Assembly: GCF_901709675.1 (NCBI RefSeq)
Contig: NC_051094.1
Location: 15,448,501 to 15,512,500 of the forward strand
DNA: 64,000 nt
Direction of reading: 5' to 3'
Source of the DNA: Syngnathus acus
Taxonomy: Eukaryota > Chordata > Actinopteri > Syngnathiformes > Syngnathidae
Shown here: piece after piece, positions 46,855-59,180 of the stretch
Position numbering within the stretch: position 1 is the first letter of the stretch
How the letters are laid out: the number at the start of each line of letters is the position of its first letter
Notes under the pieces: generated by a model
Databases searched by the model: none
The model's input: the letters and a program-made list of their open reading frames with translations, nothing else
Told to the model about the DNA's origin: nothing
Translations under genes and position numbers: made by a program

Positions 46855-49800
46855 TGATGAAGCTCCATTTTCTGGCTTGTTGGTCAGTTGTCTCATACCT
46901 GAGCCTATGTGCTGTGACGGAGGCTGTGGACTGGCCCTCAGAGCAGCTCGGAGGTAGAGTCGGAGCAGCAGCACCAGCTCAGCTGGGATTTATTGCTCTC
47001 TCCTGAAGGGACAGAGGGGCCGAGTAGATTCAGCTTCAGTGGGTTACCCTCTCTCCTCTATCCACTTACCCTTCCTGCTAATCTTTCAGAGAAAGTAGAA
47101 TGAGAAAGACAAGTAAATGGGTAAGAAGAAAAGGACTTTTCATCTTAAGCCCAATTGTGTCAGAACATTCTAACTCGAGTTAGATTTTCGAGTGTGTGGA
47201 GAAAGCTTGATTATAGAGCGGCAGAAGAAAACGCAGTTCCTTCTTACTGAAGGTGATTTTATTTTCTCACCTTTAAATATCCTTTTTAAGGTGGAGGCTT
47301 GTTTCATTTCTTTAAATAAGCAAGTGCTTATTGGAGCATCGGAGAATAGAATTCCCGCATCTCTCTGCTGTTATTAAAAATGAACTAATATTTAGTCTTA
47401 TTAATAAATTAAATGTAATTATTTTTTAATGACTTGATAACCTATGTATTTGAATTTAGTACAGACTGTTGTAGTAACTCAGGATAAAGCCAGTGTTTGA
47501 TATTTTGACTTTGATTCACTGCTCATATTGCAACATTTGGTCCTGAGGCCTTCATACAACACACACGTCAAGCAGGATGGTCCAACTGTTAGTGTTGGTC
47601 ATTCTCTACATTTTTAGACCCGTCTTGCCAGACAAGACAGTTGTAGTAGCGCTCTATCTTGTGTAGCATTACAATATTATATTCACCTGCTGCAACAGCA
47701 CAAACTATTTTTTTTGGAGCTGTTCAGCGGGTGATTTTACATGTGTTTATATTGCATGCAAGTTGTCAACACAGTTCATAAGCAAGTGGTATATTAGTAG
47801 ATCATCACAATAATACTTTTAACTATCGGATAGCATATGTGAGTTTCAGTAATATTTTTACGAATTTGAGAGTAGCCTCAAAGTGAGGAGAATCTTCCTG
47901 GCTGTTATTTACACCATTTTTAAAGGGAAGCACCAGTTTATCTTGCGGATAAACGCATTGTCTTGTGCCGTCCATATTACACATAGCAGAGGTGAAAGCC
48001 TATTCAGCCAAATTGAGATGACTTGCAGTAAGTTCTTCATGTTACACTTGGGCTTGTAGTCGACATGATCAAACATGTTTTGTAACTGAATATTGTACAT
48101 TGTCTAGTGAATCTGTTTTATCCAGCAATGCCTTGTGTACAGCTGAAATAGTCGGTGTTAAATGACCAAATACTACTTATAGAATATTGTGAGATCTAAG
48201 CTACTAGATGGATTTACTTATAACATACAATAAGAAAAAGTGCTTCATGTGTAGCATAGCGACTGATGTTATCAGGCAATTGGTGCTGTGTCAACTACAG
48301 TGACTTTGACGGTACATTGCTCTATCTCTCCTTGTTGAGATAGTCTGAAAATAGATTATTACCTTGTCTCTATTCATCTCTTTTGATTTGATTGCATTTT
48401 GTACCCGTGAGGGAAAGGAGGTCTGCACCTTTATTTATTCGATGCACATATGCGGTATGTATGCACTCGAATGGACGCTTATGTTGGATGACAATGAAGA
48501 AATGCAAATGTCTGGTTTGATTCCCTTTAAAGTGAATGAATGACAATATAATATGATGCTGTAACAAAAACATATTTTTTATGTTCAACATTGACACTGT
48601 CCACGAGACTATTTCTTTAAAACGTAAATTGTGTATTGCGAGTGTTGCATACTCTGAAAATGTGTCAATGATTCTACTTTTGTGAATTATTGTTGTACTA
48701 CACTGGTTTGTGTATTTAGAAAGACAAAAAAATCCATCATAACTATTTCATTACAGGTATTCATTGTGTCAAAAAAGCGTGTTCCCACCAACATTTTTGT
48801 ACAAAAAGGTACTATTTTCTTTTGGGTCTCCAGATAACTTGCTGAGAGTACCCAATTTTGTTTTTTCTCCTACGCGACCAGTGTTGCCAGTGATGAGCGA
48901 CAACACATTACTCCAAATTAGGAACCGGTTCCTCAAAATTGGCGGTCATTTTAAGTAACTTGTAATCTAAGGCACTACTGTTTCATTAGTAGTCTAACTA
49001 CAGTTCCTTTTAAAAATATTAACGGTTACTTGCTTACTTAGTTACTAAGTCAGGTTTTCAGTAAAGTAACTTTACTATTTCAAGGTCAATTTGTCAACAC
49101 TGTATGCGACAACAAAAGTATCATTGCTCTTTTTAAGCCAGTTATATGCATATAGATGACACAGGGACTAGAAAGACTTGCGCTCCTGGTCTTGGAAGTA
49201 ACCTTGGTTCACACTGTTTGACTATTTGATGATAAAACTTGTGTTGGATCAGTTGGACATTAGATTGACATCCTGTTTCAAAGGATGTAACATTAGAGAC
49301 ACTACTCACATTGGCAGTCAAATGTTTAGCTAAAGGTTTTTAGTGAGCTTGTTTAAATCAAGTAATTATGACCAATTTTGTTTTAATCTATACATTGAGT
49401 AATGTCACATGGTAAAAAGATTTTCGGTGTGCAATCATCAATCTATATAATGTTTCTGTACGAAATGATCCACTGCCTTGTAGTTTAGGGTATACATTTT
49501 GGGCAAAGCTGAAGCTGTTTGTTTTTTGTGTTGTTCGGTTTTTGCATATTGTTATGTAAACACACACGCTTGTCTTGTCTGTCTTTAGTAATAGAAATAA
49601 TCTCTGCTTCACTGTAATGTGCAAACTAAACAATTGTCAATATATATTCATATTATTCCTTCTTGATGAAATGTGTGTTCACAAAGTCTAGAATTATTAT
49701 TCCATAGCAATACATCGATTGAAGCCACGTATAATGATTCCATTAATTAGCATTTAAGAGTTATGACATTGTCCAAGACAATTTTTCATTTCTGATGAAC

Positions 49801-50810
49801 AGGAAAGAAAGATTAAGAATTGTCTTCAGTCAGCTTGCTGATACCTTTAAAGTCAAGCCTCAGAGCCCAATGCAACTATCAGTGCAGCATCCTGAATTAT
49901 GTTATCAATATAACCCTGCTGCTGCAGGTATTGATTAGTAATAATAATAATTCTGACAGAGAAAAGCCGAACATCATTTTATACAATTTCATTAGAGGCC
50001 AGACAAATTGGTTTGATGAAATTATGTATTTACCCATTGGACAAAATGCCAACATGAATTTGTGTTTCTTAAATGTATTTTGTGACTATTCTTTATCCAT
50101 CATTTTATGACGCAAGGGAACATTATTAACATTGTTTATGACCGTATTTCGAGAATAATCCAACAGCTATTTCCATTATGTTTTCATAAACTGTGATTGA
50201 AGATAGAAAATTGGGTAGCTCCTTGAATTCCTATTTTGATTGAATATAAGGTGTCTATGTATTGCATCTGAACATCTAGAAGAGCAATAATGCATTGGTA
50301 AATGTGCATAGTTGGTGACTTCGTGTGAAAGAAATAATTGTTGATTGTTCATTAAACTTCAGTTTCACACAGTTTGTCATCTTGTCTTGTTCTTGATCAA
50401 GTGGTGCCACTAAATGCACAAAAAGCAGACTGCCCAGAGTTTATCATCTGATGCTCAATGAACTGAGTTTACGATCATCGCTGATCATCATGTCTGATGT
50501 CATGCATGACATTTGTTTGAACTCCAAAGGTTTTTGCGATTGTGGCATTAAAATTGCATCAGTAACACTGGTCAACCAGAAAGGTTGAATCAGAGATGGT
50601 GTTATGTAACTTTGCCTACCATGATTGGTCAGAACAAAAGTTTGGTAGGCTGCACAACTTGCCACATCACCCATTCAGATTGGTCTCGGTAATCTACTTG
50701 GTAGGGATACTCATCAGTGCTGTGTTGAAATCATTCAGTAGTGCACTTCTTTTTTTAGTCTTGGCAAGAAGAACGTAGTTGAGTTCCCTGAGGGTTTAAT
50801 GATGTCGCTC
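46855..50810 (+). other. Probable nsmf 3' UTR and downstream intergenic sequence
   Basis: No exon or repeat recognised. The first part after the nsmf stop probably is its 3' UTR. Length cannot be fixed from sequence alone. Confidence 0.4.
47403..47408 (+). terminator. Candidate polyadenylation signal of nsmf
   Basis: First AATAAA I find after the stop codon, 549 bases downstream. Other, weaker signals follow. Confidence 0.4.
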
Positions 50811-50813
50811 AGA

Positions 50814-52349
50814 GGGGTATTCCAGAAAGCGGGTTATGTGAAAACTCTGAGTAAATTAACCCTGAGATGAGGGAAACTGAGTTATCCATTCCAGAAAGAG
50901 AGGTTACTTAAACTCTGGGTCAGTTACTGCGGTAACTTACTCTGTGAACATAACCTGCTCGGTGGCAGGTTTACTATAAGAGACCCAGAGTTTCTACCTA
51001 TCTCCTTCCACACAAAGAAAGCGGTTAATCATGGATTGGCCGTTCATTCACACTCCGATGGACGTTGAAGCCGTAATAGTTCGAAACGCTTATGTCGCAA
51101 GAGGACTTTAAGAGAATCTTCCGACCCAGATTAGAAGTTTTATCATTTCTAGAAGAATATCTTTTGGTGTAGTTGTGCACTGGCCTGTCTTGTGTGCAGG
51201 CACCATGAGTTTGATTCCCACATATGACGGTGTGCATGTGTGTAAGCTTGTGACTTAAAAAAATGAAAAATACGTTCGTACTAGCCGTAAGCCTGCATAA
51301 GGACCTCCAACTCCATCGTGGTAAAATAAGGCGATCTATTTTTTCTCAGTTGTCATGGTATTGGGGCTCCATTGATGATGGCTTTTTATAGTGGTTGTGC
51401 ACGCTCGTAACTCCAGGTTAATACTCAGAGTTTATTGAACTAACTCAGATCAGCTGTTCTGGAACCGAATACTCAGTCTCCCATCTAGAATAGAATAGAA
51501 TAGATCTTTATTGTCATTGTCACACATGTACAACGAAATTTAAAAAGTGCCAACCGATCAGCGCATGAGATAAAAAAATAAATAAATAGAATAAATAGAA
51601 TAAAAAAGATAAAAAATACAAGCTAAAACCCACAGACATATTCATTTACGTTTAGCGGCATTCAATGTGACTACCGCCGTAGGGTAAAAACTGTTGGCGA
51701 ATCTGCTAGTCCTTGACCTAATTGATCTATAGCGTCTGCCTGATGGCAACAGTTCGAAAAGGGAGTGGCCAGGGTGGGAAGTGTCCTTCAGAATGTTCTG
51801 TGTTTTTTTGAGACAGCGGGTTCTGTGTAGGTCTTCCAGTGTGGGGAGAGGGCAGCCAATGATCTTCTGTGCTGTGTTGATGACCCCTTGGAGCTTTTTC
51901 CTCTGAGCAGCAGTGCAGCTGGAGTACCAAACACATATACAGTACGTTAAAGTGCTTTCTATGGAGCAGCGACAGAAGGACACCAGCAGACTCCGTGTAA
52001 TGCTGTGCCTCCTCAGCACCCTTAAAAAGTAGAGTCTCTGTTGGGCCTTTTTAAGCAGCTCAGAGGTGTTCACGCCCCAGGTGAAGTCCTCCTCGATGTG
52101 GACTCCCAGGTAGCGGAAGGAGGACACCCTCTCCACACAGACCCCGTTGATGATAACTGGTGGAATGTCCGTTTTATTTTTCCTCCTAAAATCAATGACC
52201 AGTTCTCGGGTTTTAGCCGTGTTTAGGAGCAGATTGTTCTCACCGCACCACTCCGATAGCTGCACCACTTCGGCCCTTCTCTGGTGTAAGTCAACTCAGA
52301 GTTCAGGAATAGACTCAGAGTATATTGAACCTGCTTTCTGGAATACCCC
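50814..52349 (+). mobile_element. PIF/Harbinger element, disrupted
   Basis: Ends are near-perfect inverted repeats (GGGGTATTCCAGAAAGCGGG at left; its complement at 52328-52349). At 51031 a frame reads MDWPFIHTPMDVEAVIVRNA, like the N-terminus of HARBI1-type transposases, then stops at 51108. The remainder is replaced by a Rex1-like LINE. Two related terminal segments (51410-51475 and 52285-52349) suggest rearrangement. No clean 3-bp duplication is seen. Confidence 0.75.
51485..52285 (-). pseudogene. Rex1-like LINE, 5'-truncated, nested in Harbinger
   Basis: The - strand frame ending at 51642 encodes the C-terminal reverse transcriptase region: WCGENNLLLNTAKTRELVID, SFRYLGVHI, LTYCICVWYSSC, LPTLEDLHRTRC and HPGHSLFELLPSGRRYR. 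These are typical of Rex1/Babar elements of the CR1 clade in fish. The 3' UTR and a short GAATA-type tail lie at 51485-51641. About 208 codons are open from the first Met; the catalytic FADD region is missing through 5' truncation. Confidence 0.88.
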
Positions 52350-52994
52350 AGGGGGTAATTCTGAACAATCTCAGTTGGTCTCAGCTTGACCAACATTTCA
52401 AAAGTGAATGACATAACGTAACCTATAGAGCTAATATGACCTTTCAACTCACAGCAATAATCAACCCTTAAGAGTCCTCCTGCTCTGTGGGATGTGCTCA
52501 AGTAGCATAAAGGTCATTCTTCGATGTCTCCCTCAACCTTTGTTTGCGCATTAAGAAATTTGAATTACAAATCTTGCCTTGCATTACTGTAGGAAAGTGT
52601 CAGTGATTAATCACTCATGTTTTAATAATAAAATACATTGATTTAGTAGATTAATGCATTTACTGTGGACCATGCGGCTTTGAGGTCATTTAGCCTAACA
52701 TAATTTGAGCAATTTTAAGCCTTTATCATCCCTCTTAAGCTAAGTCACCAAAGGCCGACAGTCACCAATGTGGTGCCCACCCAAAGGAGTATACAAGAAG
52801 CCCATGTGTCTTTTCCAAAAATAGTTCATCAGTGATGGAACATTGTGAATTTCTAGAAATTATGTGTACAGTGATCGATTGAAAATGTAAACACTAGCAA
52901 AGATTTATAGAAATAAAGTGTTTTGGGTTCATATTTATCCGTTTCGTTGTGAGAAATCATTAGTTCTTTAACATAAATATTGTGACTTATTAAC

Positions 52995-53066
52995 TCATTC
53001 ACTGCCAATGACGGCTATAGACGTCAAAGATCCATTTTAACTGAGATGGCAGTGAACGAGTCAATA
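52995..53066. repeat. Short palindromic MITE
   Basis: AACTCATTCACTGCCAATGA on the left is repeated inverted on the right (ATGGCAGTGAACGAGTCAAT); about 72 bases. Confidence 0.7.
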
Positions 53067-54400
53067 GTTAATAGGATATGATTAAGGGTAATGTGAGCAA
53101 ATCTCTCTCTCTCAGATGACCAGTGAATCAGTGAAACTATCAAATAAAATGTACGCAAATTAATGTTTTCCGTATTTTAAAACTTGTCTTAAAACAGAAT
53201 ATACTATTTGAGATTGTTGAGGATGGCATTCACCCCAGCTCAGGCTTGGTTCAAAATAAACCATCCAATGAAATGTGTTTACTTGCTGTGAAATGTGCGA
53301 CATCACTCTTCGGCAGCAGAAGTCCATCCTCATTTAAAATGTTGCGCGGGTGAGACGATAGTTAGTTTCATTCAGCATTAAATCAGCTTTAAATAACTGG
53401 AAACACACAAGGTAAGAAAGCCCCAGCAGCTGACATCACTGGAAGCATGTATTTGAAAAAATGTTTTCTTCGGCATCAAGTCTGCTCTTCGCTAACTAGT
53501 TCCTTTGAACTGTCTTGTTTGCTCAGGTTTGCCCCGCCCCAGAAATGTGCCAACCCAATTATTGGTAGAGCGTCGAGTCTGAGCTTGCCAGCTCTTTCAC
53601 CATCCTTGTCGGGTTTCATTTTCAGTTTCAAGTGACCCCAAAAATATCATCTTCTGCATTTCATATCGTATCATCCCCATTATTGAGTCTACTCCAACAG
53701 CAGTTCTTCATCTCAGTAGACCCCGGACTCATTACACGAACCATTTGCTCCCTCCCATTTATTCTCACCAGACTCAAAGTACACTGCAACATCATTCTGG
53801 TCGTAAAGAGTCCAAGCTTCAGTCAGATCCTGGGCACATAACCTGTGGGCAGAGAGGTACCACGCAGTAGTTGTATCACGTCCGACTACTTTCAGTGTCT
53901 TCAAATCGATAATAGATTGCTAGAAGTACGGAGGAATAACTCACACCCCTGCCTTATTTGTTCGTGTGGAAGGAGTCAAAACTTTATCCATCCATTTCCG
54001 ACAAAAAAAAAGACTCGGGACCTCAAGACCAAAACATGCATGCAATTCAGTAGGAACACACAATGACGTTTATGTGCAGTTTATATTCAGGTTAGGGTCA
54101 AAATTCCTGTTTCTGATATATTCAGAATAACTCATTTACATGCCTGAAAGAACAGAGTTACTCACACATTTAAATATCCTGTTTGAAATGGCGATACACA
54201 GACGTCATGACGCAAATAGACGTCATTTCTGCTTGTTACTTTCAACTGTCAGAAGAACACATTATATCATGTCACTCACTACAGAAAAAAGCCAGTCTGT
54301 TTCTCCCTTGCTCCAAAAGTGTCTTTTTCTGCTACCATGAACAGAATAAGTTATGTTGAAAATAGATGGATGAACCTGACATGATGTCTTTTGCCGGTCA
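53067..54400. other. Intergenic, nothing recognised
   Basis: No gene or repeat end supported. Confidence 0.4.
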
Positions 54401-54411
54401 CGTGATCGGGT

Positions 54412-54640
54412 GTGAATCGTCAATATCAAGGCATGGCTCACCTGTCATATTTGAGGTGGTCTCTACCAGGTGGTAGACTCTTGTCCTTATTGATGGTTGT
54501 CGGGCCTCGCTTCCTGATCTCAATAGCATCCCTGATCATGCGCTTATGTTTATTGTCTTCCATGCGGATGGCTCTAGCCTTTTTCCAGTCCATGATGTGG
54601 TTTTCCCTTTTTCAGTGATCGGTGATGACTGACTTGCGGT
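54412..54640 (-). pseudogene. Penelope-like element, GIY-YIG C-terminal fragment
   Basis: The - strand reads HRKSVITDH, stop, then ENHIMDWKKARAIRMEDNKH, KRMIRDAIEIRKRGPTTINK. This N-H-x-x-D-W ... R-x-x-x-E-A-I-x-I-R-K pattern is the C-terminal part of the GIY-YIG endonuclease of Penelope-like retroelements. One in-frame stop; no reverse transcriptase nearby. Confidence 0.72.
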
Positions 54641-55979
54641 GTTTCTTTTGTGCCTTTCTTTTATTGTTCTTGTTTTTTTTCTGCCTCCTCACACGGTTTT
54701 ATGTTCCTTCTTTGTTGTAATAAAGCTCCTCCATCATTTCCCCAGTGTATGATTTATTGGTATTTCATATATGGCATTGGTATTATTTTCTGGATGTACC
54801 TTGTCCATATGATGAGCCAGTATTTGTCGGAATTTGCTGAAATAAAATTTGGTTATTTACTGTGATGTATTCTTGCTTAGCAACATTACACTTCAGCGAC
54901 AGAGGTCCATCGTCATAAAATTCAAAATTCCTTCCTATGTATGTCTTCCCAAACGGTATTTTACACTAAGTTGATATTGCTTCGTACAATCCATTAAAGA
55001 CATATTTCTGCACATGCTCACTGACTCTACTATCCCCCTCACTCAGAACTTACTGGGTCAGTCATTCAACAGGAGGACAAAGAAGGAGACTGGGACTTCA
55101 AGAGCCCCTTGAGACAGTAATCAAAGTGCCGGTGTAAAAAAAATACAAAAGCTCCCCTGCATACATGTCACTTGAGAGGAACCCGTTGTTTTGAAATCAA
55201 AGAAGTGGCATAGTATTTATGACCATAATGGTTTGCCATCAGTGGCACACCAAAATATATCCGTTTTTTTAAATACTGTTGCAGAGCTGCCTTTCAACTA
55301 TGCAATCAGTGTTGGAGCACCAATCAGCAGAAGAGTCCAGCTAAAAATAGTCACCCAGCACATACAAGCCATCCATCACTCGTTGAAGGTCATGCTTCTG
55401 ACAACCCATTGCTTTACCTATAATTATTGATCCAGAAAGCTATGTACCACAACTGACCTTCACGCACATTTCACAAGCACTCCATCTGTCAGTATGACGC
55501 AGGACACACTTTCTATATAATGCCCTGACGTACCACCAAATCCCAGTTGTTGTTTTTTCCCATTATGCATGGGGGGGTGACATTTCCAGGCTGTTCACTG
55601 ACCCAGTGTTGTAGCTGGTATGTAAGAAGAAAACATTGAATCGAAACCAAATTATGCAGTAGCATTTGTCAACTCTGCCATTTTAGCTCAATGGTATAAT
55701 ATGATTAGAGCATGAATGCTAGGATGTGATCATAATATATACTATGTATGGTGGATCTCAATTTGGAGCTATCTAGTTTTGTTTGTTTGTTTGTTTGTTA
55801 ACTTTTATTCCGAACATTCAAATACACAAACAATACCGAGCTTCCCGTTTGCTATCAGACAAAATCCCTGCATAAAACCAAATGAAATCGAGGAGGCAAA
55901 ATAAACAGTTAGAGAAAAAAAAGAAAGAAAAAAAAGATATTAGGAAAGGAGCGAGAAGCTCTCACCCTTTTATCTAAAC
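54641..55979. other. Intergenic; one weak exon-like segment
   Basis: At 55047-55120 a good acceptor (CCCCCTCACTCAG) precedes an open segment ending QQEDKEGDWDFKSPLRQ and a stop. No partner exon was found, so it is not called as a gene. Confidence 0.3.
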
Positions 55980-56145
55980 CAGTGGTTCTTAACCTTTTTG
56001 GAGGTACCGAACCCCACCAGTTTCATATGCACATTCACCGAACCCTTCTTTAGTGAAAAATAAAATTCTAGTTTTCAAACTCAAGACATCAATGTTTTTT
56101 ACGGGTGCACAAAACGAACCGTGCATGAACATCACATTGTTCAAA
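55980..56145 (+). mobile_element. hAT (Charlie-like) left end
   Basis: CAGTGGTTCTTAACCTTTTT followed by GGTACCGAACCCCACCAG is the start of a widespread hAT-type repeat. Its right end is not found; the AAGTCGCACC element begins 40 bases on. Confidence 0.6.
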
Positions 56146-56183
56146 GTACAAAACAGAACACAAACAACTCAAAACAAATTACA

Positions 56184-57680
56184 TACCGTAATTTTCGGAC
56201 TATAAGTCGCACCGGAGTATAAGTCGCACCAGCCATAAAATGCCCAAAAATGTGAAAAAAAACATATATAAGTCGCTCCGGAGTATAAGTCGCATTTTGG
56301 GGGGCAATTTATTCGACAAAATCCAACACCAAGAACAGACATGAACGAGCAACAACAGGCTAAACGATACGGTATGCTAACGTGACAAACACAAACGAGG
56401 AGCTGAGAACGGGCCTGACGTAACATTCAGTTATTTAAAAAAAACTATTACATAAATAACACGTTAATAAAACCATCTGTGTCACTCCAATTCATTAAAT
56501 CCATCGATCGTCCTTTGTCAACAATGCGTGCGCGCCGCTGACGGCGCTTGCACTTCAAAATATTCCACAGGCCCATATAACGATATATAAATTATATATC
56601 AAATAACTATTATATAAGCAATAATGTTATCAAACCATCTGTGTCACTCCAAATCATTAAATCCATCGATCGTCCTTTGTCAACAATGGGTGCGCGCAGC
56701 TGACGGCGCTTGCACTTCAAAATATTCCACAGGCCCATATAACGATATATAAATTAGATATCAAATAACTATTATATAAGCAATAGTATTATCAAGCCAA
56801 CTGTGCACTCTAAATCATTAAATCCATCGATCAAATTCCTTGTCCTTCGTCAACAACGCCGCGCGTGCGCCCTGACGTCAGCCTCGTCGTTATTCCACAG
56901 ATCTACTATATAACTATAGTGTTGTGTTAACAAAGTTCAAGGAAAGACGTGGGTTTGGTAAACGGCTCTTTATTTAACAAAACAAACTTCCAGGCGTGTG
57001 GCGACGTGGACTTCCAGCCACGGAAGTGGAAGAGAGCTTCATAGAATAGGACCGGGCGTGCGTAAAAGCCATGACCGAGCCCCATCCACCGTCCCCGGAC
57101 AGCCACCCGGCCGAGCGCCGGCCCTCGACTTCCATCCACGGAGGTGAAAGAGAGCTCGGTAGAGTAGGACGGGCGTGCGTAAAAGCCATGTCCGAGCCCC
57201 ATCCACCGTCCCTGGACAGCCACCCGGCCGAGCGCCGCCCCCCGACTTCAATCCACGGAGGTGAAAGAGAGCTCCGGAGAGTAGGACCGGGCGTGGGTAA
57301 AAGCCATAATAGTTTTTCAAACCTTCTGTGTCACTCCAAATCCTTAAATCCTTCAAACTCTTCGTCCGCCGTGTCACTTAGAAACAAAGCCGCTAATGAT
57401 GCCGGTAGTACGTGGGGCCCTTCGTCATCTTCGTCATCCCGTGATCAATCTTTGTCCTTTATGTAAACAACCGCCACGCCGCGTCGCGCTGCTGACGTCA
57501 CTTGAAATTCAAATTACAGTAATACCTTGCTACATCGCGGTTCATTTATCGCGGTTTCACATTTTTTTTTTTTTTGGGAAATGTTTTGAAAAAAAAACAT
57601 ATAAGTCGCTCCTTATTATAAGTCGCCCCCCCACCCAAACTATGAAGAAAAACGCGACTTATAGTCCGAAAATTACAGTA
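56184..57680. mobile_element. 1.5-kb AAGTCGCACC-family element with internal tandem arrays
   Basis: Same ends as the 174-bp MITE at 22341. Inside are about three units of 161-163 bases starting near 56470, 56633 and 56794 (GTGTCACTCC, CATCGATCGTCC, TATTCCACAGGCCCATATAA). They are followed by about two and a half units of 118 bases at 57048-57300 (GGGCGTGCGTAAAAGCCATG). A piece of the ATCGCGG family lies at 57518-57560. No transposase frame. Confidence 0.78.
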
Positions 57681-57700
57681 TATATATATAGTATATATAA

Positions 57701-57757
57701 AAACACCGTCTTATATTCGGGCCAATACCGTATTGGCCCGAATATAAGACGGTGTTT
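57701..57757. repeat. Perfect 27-bp inverted repeat, 3-base loop
   Basis: AAACACCGTCTTATATTCGG... (57701-57727) is exactly complementary to 57731-57757. It belongs to the ATTCGGGCCAATACGG family also present at 11728-11816, with a further inverted piece up to 57827. Confidence 0.93.
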
Positions 57758-57964
57758 ATTGCATTGAAATAAGACTGAAAAAATGCCAGGGTCGTCTTAT
57801 ACTCGGGCCAAGCCGGTATATACAGTAGGTCATATAGTACAAGCATGTGTACATGTATATACACCTATACATGTATCCATATCTATTCAGACGCATAAAT
57901 GTTTATACCCCTATACACATATACCCACAAGTATATACTATATCCATGCATACATACATATCCA

Positions 57965-58015
57965 TGCACACACACGCACACACACATGCACACACACACA
58001 CACACACGCACACAA
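57965..58015. repeat. (CA)n microsatellite, imperfect
   Basis: Interrupted CA/CG run. Confidence 0.9.
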
Positions 58016-58211
58016 AAGCAAGCAAACATACTGTACAAATATTGCTACGAACTTACATTCGCACGGAAACACAATCTGACCAAACAGGAAGGGGGAGGGG
58101 CGTCACTAAATGCCGTTGTTAACGATCGCTCCGATCAGCTCTTATGATCCCACTAACTGATTTAGTTAAAGAGCCTGCATCCTCCAATGTCACGCCAAGA
58201 CTAGAAACAAC

Positions 58212-58718
58212 TGTCAGGGTCTGGAAGCCTTCTCCTCTTTTTTCACAGGTAGCGTCCGTGAGCAGGGTGGCTGAGGACCCACCGGTGTTGCCGATTGAAG
58301 CTCATTAAAGGGAGGCTTTTAAGGAGCTTGCTGCCAGCAATTCCTCGCCTGAGTATTGCCCATGTGGTTGCCTCCACGGCTTTGGAGTCATGTTCCGATC
58401 TGCCCTGCTCGCTTTCTGCTGCTTCACCTTGCACTCGGTCTGCCCGTTCGCCCTCTGCCACATTCTTATTGAGCCATCTGACAAACTCTATTGCTCCTTC
58501 CAGCTCCTGGATCCACCCTGGTGATCTCTCCGGCAGAATCCACTCCTCTCTGGTGGTACTTCGCTCTCTCCACCTTCTGAAGGACCAGTTCTGTTGCTCC
58601 TGTCCTCCGGGACCCTCAGCTCTGCTATTCATCCCCTTTTCAATAAACACTTAAAGTTCTCCTCGGTCTCCTGAGTGTGTTCTGCATGTGGGCCAAATCA
58701 GACGCCAAAACCATGACA
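58212..58718 (+). mobile_element. Solo LTR, 507 bp, 5-bp target duplication
   Basis: Begins TGTCAGGG and ends CCATGACA, the TG...CA inverted ends of LTR retroelements. ACAAC stands on both sides (58207-58211, 58719-58723). AATAAA lies at 58642-58647, near the 3' end as expected for an R region. No internal coding part is present, so the element was reduced by recombination between its LTRs. Gypsy-type by look; family not certain. Confidence 0.88.
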
Positions 58719-59174
58719 ACAACGATAAAAAAAAAAATTCAATACTAAAAGTACACATTTATTGGTGCAAATAAAAGATACATGCCACTCAATGCCGATA
58801 GAATACAAATTAGTAATCGTAATAATGGTTTGCTTCCTTTCAGTACATCATTATAAAAGCATCCCGTGAATCAAAAGTACTTCTCACAGTTTATGATAAA
58901 AAACACAAGGCAGTTATAAAGTTTTATGACTGAACCTCTGTACCTTGGTGACCCAGCAATAAACCGTATACTATTCTTTCACTATCAAGTCTATTTGTCA
59001 ACTGATCAGCTGACAACCCGATCTACCCGATCAGCTGGTAGACAAGTTGACTTGTCCTTGATACTGTCCTTCGGCTGTGCTGCAATTAACTACTAGCTTT
59101 TTCATCCTCAAAAGTAAACACATAACTATTTACTACGTTGTGATTAAAAAAAAAAAATACAAAGCATGTAGCAT

Positions 59175-59180
59175 TTTATT
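59175..59180 (-). terminator. Candidate polyadenylation signal of the TRIM gene
   Basis: AATAAA on the - strand, about 330 bases beyond the stop codon. Confidence 0.45.

Noticed and set aside
50811-52352. 3-bp target duplication for the Harbinger element
   Set aside because: The bases beside the two ends (AGA and AGG) do not match and are not the usual TTA type.
57039-57466. Open frames with repeated Pro/Gly/Arg motifs
   Set aside because: They are translations of the 118-bp tandem units inside the transposon; no start context and no protein family.
58243-58654. Open frames on both strands of 119-135 codons
   Set aside because: They lie wholly inside the solo LTR 58212-58718, which is GC-rich and few in stops; LTRs do not normally code here.
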